Shown here: piece by piece, positions 1 through 13,324 of the stretch | Layout: each line of letters begins with the position of its first letter | How positions within the stretch are numbered: the first letter of the stretch is position 1 | NCBI RefSeq assembly: GCF_034702125.1 | Contig: NC_085880.1 | Span: forward strand, 16,593,148-16,657,147 | Direction of reading: 5' to 3' | Length of the DNA stretch: 64,000 bases | Origin: Engraulis encrasicolus | Taxonomy: Eukaryota > Chordata > Actinopteri > Clupeiformes > Engraulidae | Made by a program: the position numbers and the translations under genes | The notes under the pieces: generated by a model | Told to the model about the DNA's origin: nothing | The model's database searches: none | Seen by the model: the letters and a program-made list of their open reading frames with translations, nothing else

Positions 1-1201
1 CTTACTATGTTAAGGCTACAAAGGTTAACACAAGGTAATCTTAAAGTACAGATAAGAACATCCTTTAGCTTTGCAACGCATCGTGGCCTTTTGGTTATTG
101 TTATAGTTGTTGTTGTGTTTTGCCGAACACTGAGGGGGTTTGGAGAGTTTATTGCAGCAGTAGACTCATTCTCACTCCAACTCTAGTGGAGTCGTCAGGA
201 GACTTTGTGAATGGTTTTCCTGAGGGGTGAATTTAATCTACCCTCCCACTTCCACCCCTCGCAGCAAAAAAAAAAAATTGAATTACTCTTCTGAAAATAA
301 TGGAATTGTGAAGTCATGAATATCAAAGGTGTAATGTCATTTGATTCTGGCTACCGATAGTCAAAGTAATTTTTGAAATGTGCTCACAAAAGCAAACAGG
401 CAATTTGGCAGAGCTACACTAAGAAGCTTGCTCTCCCCCGTGTTTTTAATCGGCGCGCACGGCACACAAACAGAATTAATGTGCTCGTCTCTAATCTCCC
501 GCACTGGCCCACAATGCATCTCACCTCGTCCTGACGTCTTGGCCTCCTCCTCATATCTCCGCTGGCCAGATACCCCTCAGTGCTTTCAGATAGTTAATCT
601 TGTCGAGTCAATTTTGGCATTTCCGATTGCTTATCGGAGATACCTGGAGTCTGTCAACAGGGAGAGAGGAGAGGATGACTTTTTGGCTTGTTCACAAACC
701 GTGGAAAGTGGATGGTCAATGCTCAGTGCCTTAGTGGGCTCTCCGGTTGCTGGCGGAAATATATTGTGTATGAGATAAGTGTATGATGCTGTACTCAGCC
801 AGCCACTTCTTCTCTGGTAAGAAATGTTTTATTCTGTGAGACTAATGTCTTGCATGCTTATTGATAAAAGTGGATTTTTCTTTTGTGTTTGCTTGCACAA
901 TATCGGTCAACCAAACATCATCTCAGAACTTGCCTTGCTTCACCTGATAAAAGAAATGGCATTATTTAACACTTTCACTACTCAAGACAAGACATTCCAA
1001 AAATGCACTTTTGCCTGCAGGAGGATATACACTGTATCTGTTCTGTGGCATTATCCCTTTCATTATAGAGTTCACGTATAATGTGAAAATAAGAAATTGG
1101 ACAAGGAGGTGGACATCTTGCATGTTACCCTTCCTGGTTCGACCTGCATATTAAGACAGGAGATGACCTTGTTAAATGGTCACAGATCTGTTATCTTGTG
1201 T
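1..1201. other. Non-coding flank, no gene seen
   Basis: I see no exon, RNA gene or clear repeat here. There is a short A-run near 268 and AT-rich sequence throughout. It lies upstream of the first recognisable prim2 exon and could be intron or 5' flank. The open frames in it (for example 380-778) have no recognisable domain and read as chance frames. Confidence 0.6.
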
Positions 1202-2096
1202 AGATGCAGTGCGGGGGTACGGGTGCAGTACGGGGTCATCACGACAGTGCATCACTATACTTACTTTCACGATGTTCTGAATCGATTCATGACAATCAAT
1301 TATTTAATAATAATAAATTGAATTTACCACTGGTTCGTTTTGTTCAATAGAGAGTACGTAATATTTCTGTTGTAATGGAAGCTCTCTCCCAGATGCTAAA
1401 ATGCTTAAATACAAAGAACAAATAAGCTGTATTTTTACAGATTTACTGGAGTAAAAATCGCAATGCCTCTCAATACTACATGGATCACAATGCATCGCGA
1501 TAGAATCACATCATGACATGTGTATCGTGACGCTGTAACGCCGCATTATGTAATAACGGTGCAATATGTAATAATGTAACAAATTATTACATAATGTGGT
1601 GACAATCGCCGCATTGTGTAATAATTTACGCATTTCGTAATACATTTCTTGAACGCATTTCGTAATAACTTTTTTCTCATCTTGTAATAAATTATTACAA
1701 AATGCGAAATTTATTACGGAATGCGGCCGCAACTTTTTTTTTGATGGAAATGTAATAACATGGTGCATTATGTAATAATCTATATGGATATGTTTTTTTC
1801 TGCACTTGGATTCAGTAGGCGCAGCACACATACATAGTCTCAGTGACATGGTATAGTCACTGCCTCTCTCTCTCTCATTCTTCTCAGTTCTCAAAACTGC
1901 TCGAGAGTCGCGAATGATGCGGTTAAAAAACCGTTTTAAGAAATAATTTCACAACTTGTTGCGTGCAACGAGTCCAACGAATGTCTCGCACTTTCTGCTA
2001 CATTACACCAATTTACAGTACAGCGACATTAAATAGGCCAGGTCTAAACACTTCACGAGGAGGTGAAAACTTGTCTTGCACTTGCGTGGGTCTGTG

Positions 2097-2374
<278 letters not shown>

Positions 2375-3533
2375 TGTGTGTACGCACGGAGACAAACCTG
2401 GCCCATATTGATCTTAAGCCCCATCTTGGCTCTTTGGAAATATTCTTAACATTACAAAGGCTATTTTAATATTTTCCCCCAAACAACATGAATCAAATCC
2501 CAGGAAAAGACCAACCATTATAAGTGACTCGTGGGGAGCTGTCCATGCTGGTGGTGCTTAATTTTCCCCGATATTTGCCCGTGGAGTAGTGAGTCTTTCA
2601 TGTCTGCCTACATGCGCGCCAGGGTCTGACCATGGTACTTTTTGCCCGTGGAGTGAGGAGACTGCCTTCTTGCAAAGCAATAAGTCATAGCACCCGAGAA
2701 AAATGCCACTCTTTGTCCTATTTTCAATTTCAGTCCACTGTTCAGTAGGCCTATTAGGCTGCAATCAAATTCAATAGCCTATGCTCATCCACATGCACGC
2801 GAAAAAGTTAAAACAATAACCCAAGCGGCGGGACTAATTCGATTAAATTCCTTCCAAAAATGTCCGAACGTCACAAAAATCAGTTATTTGCATTGTCCGT
2901 AATTATACCAAACAAAAAGGTATCAATAAAAGAAATCAAGTCTTCAGTTTCGATAATCCACGTTACAAATCCTCAACAACAGCAAGCCATTCCTTCTCTG
3001 CTATGAAGCAGGCAACGGAACAAGTGCAGACAGTAGGCTATATGACACGTTGATGCTGCACGGCTTGAAAGGATTCTGTCTAAATTAAATATCTTGAATA
3101 GCCTATATAGACCTAGGCCTAACTAGATTTGTTGCAATACAGATTCATTTTCTATAGCCAGAAGTGTTCCGTTGGACTGACGAAACCGAACACGATCAGT
3201 TTGCAACTTCTTTCCCTCATGCGCTGTCCGTCAGCACCACCTGTCATCAGACGTCCGATTAGTTTCATTTCGTGCTGAGGGAAAAACTCTCGCCATTAGG
3301 CCCATGTGCTGTTGCACTGATGTGAAGGATATCACCAAATAATTTAGATAAAAGTCAGAACATTATTTTGGCAATCTGTTCAGTCTGTTCATTTAAGTTT
3401 TTGGGTGCTCTTGGATATCGGGGATCAGTTCATGTAGAGAGAAGAGTTCATCCAGGCACTCCAAAATAAGGTGTCCAAACGGGAAGTTACATTAAAAAGC
3501 CTTTAATGGTACTGGGCTGGGGTTACATTAAAA

Positions 3534-3573
3534 AGCCGACATGTTTCGACCTCACCAGGTCTTCATCAGGGCT
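3534..3573 (-). ncRNA. Hammerhead-ribozyme-like motif of a Penelope-like element
   Basis: Read on the minus strand the order is AGCC (3573-3570), the core CTGATGA (3569-3563), an extra A, a hairpin GACC/GGTC with a 6-base loop (3561-3548), core GAAA (3547-3544), a 2-bp helix III, GTC (3540-3538) as cleavage triplet, then GGCT (3537-3534) pairing with AGCC as helix I. Penelope-like elements are known to carry minimal hammerheads with very short helix III. The unpaired A before helix II and the 4-bp helix I make activity uncertain. Confidence 0.55.
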
Positions 3574-3739
3574 ACGTTCACCATTGAAAAGAAAGGCCTC
3601 CCTTAAATAGTGACATCACCACATGTGACCCATTACGCACTAAACACATTTGCGCACACCAGAGAAAACAAAGATTAAAAAATAGCCTGGGGTAATAAGT
3701 GATGCCACAGAAAAAAATGACCAGAAGTACAAATAAGCA

Positions 3740-4784
3740 TCACAAAAAACAAGTAAAATCAATATCCTCATTTAGACCAGGATAGCGCATGGCATCCAGT
3801 TGGTGTATCCAAAAAGTCTCCCTCTGATTAAGTCTTTTTTTAGCCTGTCCCCACCCCTCGGAAGAGGTTTGATATGTTCGACGCCCTGTATGCGCAGCAG
3901 AGAATCATTTTTACCATGGTATATTCATTGAAATGTTTCGCCATGGATAGTCAAACTTGCCCACTCTGATAGCATACAGGTATTTATGTTCTGCTAGCCT
4001 ATCTCGCATGCGCCTTTTTGTGCGTCCGATATAAAACAAACCTTCAGCGCAAGGACAAGTTAGGCGGTGGTATATGACAAATGTAGAATTGCAATTAATG
4101 AAATCTCTCTGTCCGTATTCTCTCGTGGTTTTAGTATCCACAAAAGATTTGGCTTGTGTAACATTTGGGCAGTGAGGGCAGTTCATACATCTATAGGTGC
4201 CAATGGGTTTACGCAGCCAGGTTTCTCTCTTTTTCACCTGTAGGTGAGAGCGCATTAATTTATCTCCTAGGCTGGGTGTACTCTTTAAAAACACCATGGG
4301 TGGTTCTGGGAACACCTCACGTAGTTGCGCATCACTTTCAATAATGGACCAATTGTTCTTAATAATTTGCCTGATCCGCGTCGCTTGTGTACTATATGTC
4401 GTAACAAAAAAAGGACGAGACTGCTGGTGGCGATGATGTTTCTTTTTGGTCAATAACGTGTTGCGTTGAAGGGAGCGCGCTTCACTGTATGCGTTTTGGG
4501 TGGCTTCAGGGTGATAGGCTCTATCACTGAATCTTTTCTCCATCAGCTCGGCCTGCTCGTGAAAATCATTTTCGAAATCACAGATACGCCTAATCTCTGA
4601 ATTGGCCGTGTGGAATATTTCTAATGAGATGCGGGAAATGGAATGAATCCGCTCTCAGAATGGTGTTCCGAGAGGTCGCCTTTCTGAATAAGGTGGTGTG
4701 CAGCTGTCCCTCCGCGTCTTTATATATCGTCAAATCCAGAAAGTGAATATTAGTTAATGAATTATTCCAAGGGAAGCCACCCAA
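3740..4784 (-). pseudogene. Penelope-like retroelement ORF, 5'-truncated and frameshifted (left copy)
   Basis: Reverse-transcribing mobile element of the Penelope-like group. The upstream part (4784-4590) encodes the C-terminal reverse transcriptase region (FLDLTIYKD near its start, then LFRKATSRNTILRADSFH and IPHGQF), which is typical of this group. A stop and frame change follows. 4543-3911 then encodes the linker and a GIY-YIG-type endonuclease segment (CPCAEGLFYIGRTKRRMRDR and LAEHK; the GLF/YIG pair, the basic residues and the His are visible). Another frameshift occurs near 3935, after which GVEHIKPLPRGGDR can be read in a new frame. The catalytic RT core (YADD-type motif) is absent. 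The copy is inactive. It reads towards the hammerhead-like motif at 3534-3573, which would lie in its 3' region. An inverted partner lies at 4829-5230. Confidence 0.85.
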
Positions 4785-4828
4785 AACGCATACAGTGAAG
4801 CGCGCGCTCCCTACAACGCAACACGTTA

Positions 4829-5230
4829 TTGACCAAAAACAAACATCATCGCCAGCAGCAGTCCCGTCCTTTTTTTGTTACGACAGTTCATAGATGTATG
4901 AACTGCCCCACTGTCCAAATGTTACACAAGCCAAATCTTTTGTGGATACTAAAACCACGAATGAATATGGACAGAGAGATTTCATTAATTGCAATTCTAC
5001 ATTTGTCATATTACCGCCTAACTTGTTTCCTCGCGCTGAAGGGTTCTTTTATATCGGGCGCACAAAAAGGCGCATGCGAGATAGGCTAGCAGAACATAAA
5101 TATGGTATCAGAGTGGGCAATTTTGACTATCCCATGGCGAAACATATGAATACCATGGTAAAATGATTCTCTGCTGCGCATACAGGGCGTCGAGCATATC
5201 AAACCTCTTCCGAGGGGTGGGGACAGGCTA
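4829..5230 (+). pseudogene. Penelope-like retroelement ORF fragment (right, inverted copy)
   Basis: This + strand copy mirrors the left one and begins at the shared sequence near 4773. 4894-5166 encodes the same cysteine-containing linker (MYELPHCPNVTQAKSF) and the GIY-YIG-like motif (FFYIGRTKRRMRDRLAEHK). A stretch that is about 240 bases long in the left copy (about 4200-4440) is deleted here, fusing the FFVTT region to the CMNCP region. Further frameshifts follow (the frame ends after MNTMVK at 5166). Sequence identity to the left copy is high by eye, but single-base indels are frequent, so it is a decayed pseudogene. Confidence 0.85.
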
Positions 5231-5478
5231 AAAAGACTTAGGCCTAATCAGAGGCAGACTTTTTGGATACACCATGCGCTATACTGGTCTAAATGAGGAT
5301 ATTGATTTTACTTGTTTTTGTGATTTTTATTTGTAACTTCTGGTCATTTTTTCTGTGGCATCACTTATTACCCCAGGCTATTTTTTAATCTTTGTTTTCC
5401 TATGGTGTGCGCAAATGTGTGTAGTGCGTAATGGGTCACATGTGGTGATGGTCACTATTTAAGGGAGGCCTTTCTTTT

Positions 5479-5518
5479 CAATGATGAAGACCTGGTGTGA
5501 GGTCGAAACATGTCGGCT
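5479..5518 (+). other. Broken hammerhead-like motif (right copy)
   Basis: This is the counterpart of the minus-strand motif at 3534-3573. The helix II hairpin, GAAA core and GTC-GGCT end are kept (5488-5518), but about 13 bases that held helix I strand 1 and the C of CTGATGA are deleted (the sequence reads ttcaATGATGAAG). Helix II also has an inserted base pair in its loop. It should not be able to fold as a hammerhead. Confidence 0.6.
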
Positions 5519-6605
5519 TTTTAATGTAACCCCAGCCCCAGTACCATTAAAGGCTTTTTAATGTAACTTATCGTTTGGGCACCTTATTTTGGAGTGCCTG
5601 GATGAACTCTTCTCTCTACATGAACTGATCCCCGATATCCAAGAGCACCCAAAAGCTTAAATGAACAGACTGAAGACTGCTTGAGCTTCCAGCCACCTGT
5701 GTGCCTTTCATTGCCAAAATAATGTTCTGACTTTTATCTAAATTATTTGGTGATATCCCTCACAACAGTGCAACAGCACATAGGCCTAATGGCGGGAGGT
5801 TTTTTCCTCACCACGTAATGAAAAGCTAATCGGACGTCTAATGACAGGTGGTGCTGACGGACAGCGCACGAGGGAAAGAAGTTGCAAACTTGATCGTGTT
5901 CGGTTTCGTCAGTCCAGCGGAACACTTCTGGCTCTACAAAAAAAGAATCTGTATTGCAACAAATCTAGTTAGGCCTTAGGCCTATATAGGCTATCCAAGA
6001 TATTTTAATTTAGATATTTAATTTAGTTTTCACCACCTCGTGAAGTGTTTAGACCTGGCCTATTTAATGTCGCTGTAAATTGGTGTAATGTAGCAGAAAG
6101 TGCGAGACATTCGTTGGACTCGTTGCACGCAACAAGTTGTGAAATTATTTCTTAACGGTTTTAACCGCATCATTCGCGACTCTCGAGCAGTTTGAGAACT
6201 GAGAAGAATGAGAGAGAGAGAGGGCAGTGACTATACCATGTCACTGAGACTATGTGTGTGTGCTGCGCCTACTGAATCCAAGTGCAGAAAAAACATATCC
6301 ATATAGATTATTACATAATGCACCATGTTATTACATTTCCATCAAAAAAAAGTTGCAGGCCTCATTCCGTAATAAATTTCGCATTTTGTAATAATTTATT
6401 ACAAGATGAGAAAAAAGTTATTACGAAATGCGTTCAAGAAATGTATTACGAAATGCGTAAATTATTACACAATGCGGCGATTGTCACCACATTATGTAAT
6501 AATTTGTTACATTATTACATATTGCACCGTTATTACATAATGCGGCGTTACAGACGCACATTGAATTGTGAACCAATTTTGCCAATGCCCACCTCTAAGA
6601 TGCAG

Positions 6606-7671
6606 TGCAGGTCTCTTCATCCAGCCAGGTTGTATGACTGCACCAGATTTTTGTAACATCTTTGCCTAAATGGAAATCGACTTGTGATGTAGCTGCCACC
6701 ACACAACTGCCAGGGTGAGAAAAGACGAGGCAGTGTTTTTATTGTGGGGGAGAGACTGGGTAGTTTGCTGTCCCCGATCCTGTTAAAATTTACTGAGATG
6801 CTGTAATAGAGGTTAGCATCTGACAAGACTCAATTCAGTCCTCCAAATTCTTTGTTTAAAAAAGCAACAAAAAAAAAAACCCAACTCTGTACACAAGTAT
6901 AATTTAAGTAAGTGGGTTATTTGTTGTGGCCTTGGCATTGCTGTTACTGCGTGGGGCTGTTTTTGATGTTCCGAAGACGACGTGCCCATGGTGTCAAGGC
7001 CTACGAGGCAAATCCCATTCCGCCTCCGGTGTCCAGCAATTACACTCCGTGAAAGAAGTCTCTCGATTGTCTGTCCTTGAAAGAGCTTTTGGATGTGTTT
7101 GTATGTGTCTATGGGAAATATTTTATTTTTCTTCACAGGCCATTTCAGCAAAGCTATGTACATATTGAGAAACATGCTGGTGTGCAAGTTTCACTTTGAA
7201 TGATGGATTTGGCTGTTTGGATATCACATTTACCCGCATTACACATCTTTTACAATGAGTAAGATTTCTCTGAGCTTGGAAACTTGTTTGAAAAGGTTCC
7301 TCTTGAAAAAAATGTCTACGAATGATGTGAAAGCGCCGTCTAAAAATGATTAGGCGTTAACAAGATGTTGTGTGGTACCTCGACACAGTGGACTGAAAGG
7401 ATTAATTGTGTGCGTGTGCGTGAGCGTGAGCGTGCGCGTGTGTACGTCTCCCTTGATGTAGGCCTGTGCTAGAAAATGGAGGTTATTCAATTTCCAACAC
7501 ATGAAAGGCTGGGCCAAAAAGTGAATTCCTTGGCTTGTCAGTATGTTTGGGGAAAAGAGTGGTATTGTGAGGAGCATCTCTATAGATTTCTGTTCCAAAG
7601 AGACATCAAATAAGAGTTTATAGAGCTATAGGCCCCACCACACTTGGTGATGCACTTCGAGTTCCACACTA
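6606..7671. other. Non-coding, nothing recognised
   Basis: No exon, RNA gene or terminal-repeat pair was found. The open frames 6813-7187 (-) and 6926-7168 (+) overlap each other on opposite strands and show no known domain or codon pattern. Confidence 0.55.
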
Positions 7672-7687
7672 GCAGACTCGCTGTGTT

Positions 7688-7860
7688 ATACATACATTTT
7701 TGGGCTCTTTGCCTTTATTTTTTTGAGGCAGTGAAGACATGACAGAAAGCGAGTGGGGAGAGCGAGACGGGCAACGGTCGGCAAAGGACCTTGGCCGGAA
7801 TCGAATCCGGGTCAGCCACGTAGCAGATGAGTGCCCTGCAGGTAGCGGCACAGTAGGGCC
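7688..7860 (-). mobile_element. tRNA-derived SINE with 16-bp target duplication
   Basis: On the minus strand the element starts GGCCCTACTGTGCCGCTACC at 7860. It carries a tRNA-type B box in GACCCGGATTCGATTCC, a tail region CTCTCCCCACTCGCTTTCTG, and ends CAAAAAAATAAAGGCAAAG. It is flanked by gcagactcgctgtgtt (7672-7687) and gcagactcgcagtgtt (7861-7876), a 16-base direct repeat with one difference. The same family occurs on the + strand at 10245. Mobilised in trans by a LINE; it encodes no protein. Confidence 0.85.
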
Positions 7861-7876
7861 GCAGACTCGCAGTGTT

Positions 7877-9324
7877 TGTGTGGTTAAGACTTTATGCAAT
7901 TATCATTTTGTTTTTACCAGCTTCTGACCAACCTTTATATGTCCATCAACCATTATGGTTACTAGTGTTTGTTATTTCCCTGGCATTGATTACATCTGTT
8001 GCTATTTCCTTGCATTGATTATATCTGTTAGTACTAGATCTGTTTCTCTGCCATCTTTACAGCCCTGGCTTGCCTTTGAAACACATGTGGGAGATCTGAT
8101 CTCGCAAGTGGAGAGGGGATAACAACCACAGCATTGAGTCAGCCCTGACTTCTCTCTCTCTCTGAGTAATCGTGTTTTGGCCTGGAGGGGTATTTCCGTA
8201 AGCAACGATGTGCGCACCCTAATCACATTCAGGTATTCGCATTCATCAGGCGTCATGGGGGAGCCAATTAATTAACATAACTGTAGCCCCCAAGGCACAA
8301 TCTGCAGCTCTCAAGTCGTACATCTCCTCTTGACTTTTGGCCCATAACAATCATTGCTTTAAAATTTGATGCGATAATATTTTCCATTATTAGCATGATG
8401 CACCAGGCTCAGAGTTGTTAGAGAGCCGGGTGCGCAGGTGCATGTGTGTAGTGTGCTTCTGCACATCTGTGTGTGTATGTGTGCGTCCGTGTGTGTGTGT
8501 GCGCGCGTGCGTGTGTCTTTGCGCCTCTATGTGCATGTGTGTGTGTGTGTGTGTGCGCGCGCGTGCATACTTGCTTATTCATCTGGCTTGTTTTAACCAG
8601 ATGGTGGAGCTGTCTTGTCACTGAGAGCTGCTCTACCTCTGCCTCTGTCTCTGCCTCTGCGCCAGCCAACCAGAGTATTGTCTCACATTCCACCTCATTT
8701 GACTTATTTAAGCCCAGTTAAGGAAAGCAATTAAAAGTAAATATGCACTCTTAAGTGCAGGCACTTTTGATGAATGTATAGTTTAAGGGCAGCAATCGAC
8801 TATAAGCTGCTAATATTGGGTGTTTGGGCTCGTATGAATACCGGAAAGCAGGCATTGATCCTCAGACAAAAGTGGTTTCTCCGCTGTTGCCGGGGTGCCG
8901 GTTTCTTTTGTGTCAAATGTAAGATGATGAAAACGGTGTAATTAACGGCGGTGTGAAAAGCGCCAGAGGAAGTATCGATCGGTTTCCCCCTCCTCCTGTA
9001 AATTGAACCTTTTGTGTTTCCTCAGTGGCCATCACACAAATGGATCCCCCCGCCCCCTAAACCCACCGGCCCGGCCAGAACGATGGCAATCTATTAGTCA
9101 ATAGGTCTTTGAATAGGACAGTGGTTTCTGTCTGCCCTGGTCATTTCTCTGGGCCCTTTTTGAGGTGATGTGTGCATGGCTCCACATATATACTTAATTA
9201 CGGGGACAGCATGGCTGACCACCAGCCCCCTATGGGATGATGGGAGTTCTCCAGACTAGAATCTAATTTCCTAGGAAACGGGAGACAAAAGGTTGAAGAT
9301 CTGAGTTTTGTAGTAGTTACCTCC
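7877..9324. other. Non-coding with a TG/CG-rich microsatellite (8440-8575)
   Basis: 8440-8575 is a compound TG/CG tract (gtgtgtgtgtgcgcgcgtgcg). The remainder shows no exon or clear transposon. An ORF across the microsatellite encodes only Cys-Val repeats. Confidence 0.7.
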
Positions 9325-9332
9325 CTTTAATA

Positions 9333-9569
9333 CAGTGGTCCTCAACCTTTTTTTTGCACAAACGCCCCCTGGATCTCATCCTAAACCTCCCAACGCCCAC
9401 CTTATCATAAGCCTGCCAATGCTCCCCTTACTAATAATAATGTAAATGGACTAATGCCCCCAATGGGAACTAGGCACCGCCCACTCTCAACTGTATCCTT
9501 CTCAACGCCCCCCTAGCGCTCCCCAACGCCCCCCCTGTGGGGCTGTACCGCCCCCTTTGAGAAACACTA
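9333..9569. mobile_element. hAT-type MITE, 237 bp
   Basis: The left end reads CAGTGGTCCTCAACC and the right end GAGAAACACTA, an imperfect terminal inverted repeat of the CAGTGGTTCTCAA type. Flanks ctttaata (9325-9332) and ctttaaat (9570-9577) are a near-perfect 8-base duplication. The interior is built of short repeats of 'aacgcccccc'. It has no coding capacity. Confidence 0.7.
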
Positions 9570-9577
9570 CTTTAAAT

Positions 9578-10244
9578 TACATCGCCAGAACTGGTTAACA
9601 CCCCCCCTCAAAACACACACACACACACACTTTGAAAGTCCTGCAAGAGTTGTTGACCATACTGGAAATGGGCAATAAAATTGTCTGTTTGGCTTCCTCT
9701 GAATCAGCAACATCTTTGGGTTTTCAATTACGTGACTTAAAAATCTTCTTCCTCTTGTGAACTCAAAAGAACTTCAGGTGGTGAGTCATATCCTGATCCT
9801 CGCTCCAGGAGGAGAGGCGTTCATGCTCCAGGAACTGCACCTGTGTGTACAACTCGTCGGAGCCAAATCTAATTGGACCTCAAATGTTAGTCTTCCTGCA
9901 GTGCACTGTCTGTGAGGGGGAAAATGATTTAACATTTGCATTGACGCACATGGGTATGTAATTTGGTTGCTGTTGAAAAGTGAGAATTCACAAAGAGGTT
10001 TTTCACTAATGTTTCACATTTGCATAATGAAAAGATCTTTGCTCTATTCAGGCCATACATGGTGGAAGCTAGCTATGGAGAATTACTCACACTCACGTGT
10101 CATGATGTGAATATTCAACAGTTAAATGGAGGGAATTTGTGGTCGTCATGTGTATACTTAGTATTGAATGTTCCACAACACCCCAATTTGCAGATTCTGG
10201 ATCTATTTTTAATTGGGCTATGCCCATCAAAATATTAATAGGAC
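9578..10244. other. Non-coding, nothing recognised
   Basis: There is a short CA run at 9612-9630. No exon or transposon ends were identified. The ORF at 10020-10238 has no recognised domain. Confidence 0.5.
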
Positions 10245-10395
10245 TGGCCCTACCATGGCGCAAATGGTAGGTCACTCATTTGCTATGCGGCTGACCTGGG
10301 TTCGATTCACAGTCAGGGTCTTTTGCCGACCCTTCTCTCTCCCCACACACTTTGTGTCATTACTTTCACTATCCTGTCAAATAAAGGTAAAATAT
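10245..10395 (+). mobile_element. tRNA-derived SINE
   Basis: This is the same family as the minus-strand copy at 7688-7860. It starts tggccctaccatggcgcaaa, has the B box GACCTGGGTTCGATTC, then TTTTGCCGACCCTTCTCTCTCCCC, and ends CCTGTCAAATAAAGGTAAAA followed by a TA-rich tail. No clear target duplication was found. Confidence 0.8.
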
Positions 10396-10741
10396 ATATA
10401 TATATTTTTTAATTATTATTATTTATTTATTTAATTTTTTTAAACAGTAGTGATAGATTGTAAAGATCTTTTACAGCCCTGCTCCTATAACTGTGTGCAC
10501 AAATTTGTGTTATTGAGGGTTTTTTTTCAGTCAAATGAACAAGCTGTTAGGTGATTAATATATGCAAAGCTGAACAGCATTGTAGCCGATTTAATGCATC
10601 TTTTAATCAGTGCCAAGTCTAATGCGAAGAATGGGGGGAAATTACAGCACACCGTTGGAGAACATCATAACATTTCGGATTCCTTTGGCACAAACCTGCA
10701 TGACTCCTTAGCATCTCATTTTATCAGCTCATCCAACATAA

Positions 10742-13236
10742 CAGACATGTGGACTCGAGTCCAGTGACTTGGACTCGAGTCTGACTCGAGTCAGCGGTGT
10801 GAAGACTTGCGACTTGAAATGTCAAGATCAGAAAAGACTTGCGACTCGACTCGACTTGCACGCCTTTGACTCGGGACTCGACTTGGACTTGACAGTTGTA
10901 ACTTTCAATGACTTGGCGTGACTCGCCATGTTGGGTCTAAAAAAAAAGTCGAAGTCCAACCCTTGTTTTCAGAATGCAACAGCCCGCCCACATTCTTTGT
11001 TTGAATCACGTCATTGTCCTAAGCGGTGCCATTGGCGGCAAGATGCGGCCGGACGCGGCTGGTCTGGACGCGGTGACCAGCGGCAACAGCGGCAACCATT
11101 TGCGAGTCTCCAGAACAAACATCGCCTACATTTTAAACCATCGCGGAAGTTAATTTATCTCCCTCTCAGCCCAACTCATTTTGCATTCTTAATAGGGTAG
11201 GCTATGGAAGTTTGCACTGTGATCAACAAATATTTTCTATCAATGTTGTAGGAAGTGTGTGTGGTGGGGCGCTCTGATGTGCAACACGCGTCTGTAGGCT
11301 ACACACGTGAAGCGCTCGCTCTCGCCCCTCGCTTACGACAGAAATTCAGTGAGGAACCAAGCCAGAGAGGATTTATAGGCTATGACCAAGCTGTCTAAAT
11401 GGTTAGCTAAATGGTGATGGACATTGATTTGTTGAACTAGGCTATTTAAGCAGTTGAAATAGCCCTAAAACAAAAACACACTGCTGACATAACCGAACCA
11501 CAGGACTTAATCTATTGTTGTTTTATTAAAGAGTACACCTATCCATTTTGCTTTCCCTTTCCTTTATGAATGCGCTTGCCTTCAGCCCCCGAAGGCTGTT
11601 ACAGTAGGCTATGTTCCGCTCCCACACATTATACTTGCGAGTCAGTCACTTCAAAGTGCAGCCTTGTGAATCATTTCCACCATCGCGGACAAAAGCACGT
11701 TATGATGGATATGTGGTGAGGTAAACGTTACGAATATGGCTTGCTTTTTAAGTTTCCCCCAACCCAGGATGTGATGTGTCCGTAGCCTACGCTATGGCTT
11801 GATATCCCAGGGCTATTTCACGACCACAACTCCACGCGCTGAAAATGCATGTTAAGCTCGCGCTTCTCAGTCTAGAAAGAGTAACCTCTCGGTAACATTC
11901 TTTGCATTGACCAGCCACCATCGGTTGAGTATTAGAATCAATACAAAAAGACACGTTTATACATGTCTTAGTCTTCCAGCATGCAATCGAAAATAGGCGA
12001 GCAGAGGACACTTGGTCTTGCATCCATCAAAAGAGCTCCACCGGTTGCCTACTTTAGATGCTGGGTGAATGGTTCCAAAGATAAATAATTTAGCCTATAG
12101 CCTATCCATGACAGTCTTGCAAAGAGACAAACGACCAAAATTGTCAAATAATTGGTCAAGGCGCGAGATGAGGAATACTTCATGGCTATTGGAAAAACTT
12201 TGAAGAAACTAAGCGTAAGCAACACTGCTTCCTGCGAAGCTTGCGCTTGAGGGCTATAAACAAGCTATGCGCCCCGAAACTCACTGCTTGTTGTCCGATG
12301 ACTTGAATCGAAACATTTCTAAGGACATCAGGGCTATTTTTGATTCCTGGAATACCGCCTCAGCCAGCTGAAAGCAGAGTAGCAGTGTCCCATGTGTCAA
12401 ATGGTAAGATAATGCCATACCTGTTCCTTGAAAGTTTTAAAACTCAGCCTTGACACACTATCATGTCAGCCACATCAGTTCAAACGCAATCTTTAATGCA
12501 GCCTCTCGTGAAGTTTATGTAATGCGAGGTAGAGGTTGCAAGCTACTGCTGAGCAGCGCAAGACATGGGTATGGGTCGGCTCCCGTGGATAAAAAGCATG
12601 TTCCCTCTCGCGCGCGAACCTTGTATCTCGTGGTGTCGACACCGCTTTATCTTATGTTTCTCACAGTTCGAACTAGCCTACATGCTTTGTTTGGTATTTT
12701 GGGGGAGTTTGGAGTCGCAATTACCGCTGCTTGGAAATTACACGTTAGAGCTACACGACGCCAGCACTGGAGAACTGGGATGTAACCCTGTTATCCAAAT
12801 TAACACAATTTAGGAAACATAGAAACAGAACTTTGTTTGGCCACAATCTATGACCTGGACGGTGAACGTAATCTTTTTGAAGAGGCATGAACAGCATATT
12901 GATCCCCAGGGGGAAATTCAGGAAATTCATCATTACTTTACCAAGAATTTAATCCAACTAACTAGGTCTACTTTGTCCTCATTTCTTTGCCCATATGGAC
13001 AAGTGTCTACTAGGCTAAATACTGTTGGCACGTAGCCTACAGCAGACTAATAGCCTAGTGCTGCACCATGCATGTGTTCATTGGTGGGTTCACAGTTATG
13101 ACACTGTCAATGCTCAGATTTTGGTTCACAGATAATGGGATGAAGTGAATATCATGGACCAGCTGAGACAGGGCTGCCTGCTGAGCTGTGCTGTTAACTC
13201 ATCATCCTGTCTCACATGTGTAGCCCCACCCCCCAT

Positions 13237-13324
<88 letters not shown>

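Noticed and set aside
1511..1894. Similar 127- and 124-codon frames at 1511-1894 (-) and 6282-6656 (+)
   Set aside because: They translate the mirrored AT-rich termini of the 5-kb palindrome. The repeats of 'attattac' explain the frame.
8000..8260. Possible exon at 8002-8256 (-)
   Set aside because: No homology recognised, no convincing splice sites, and average base composition.
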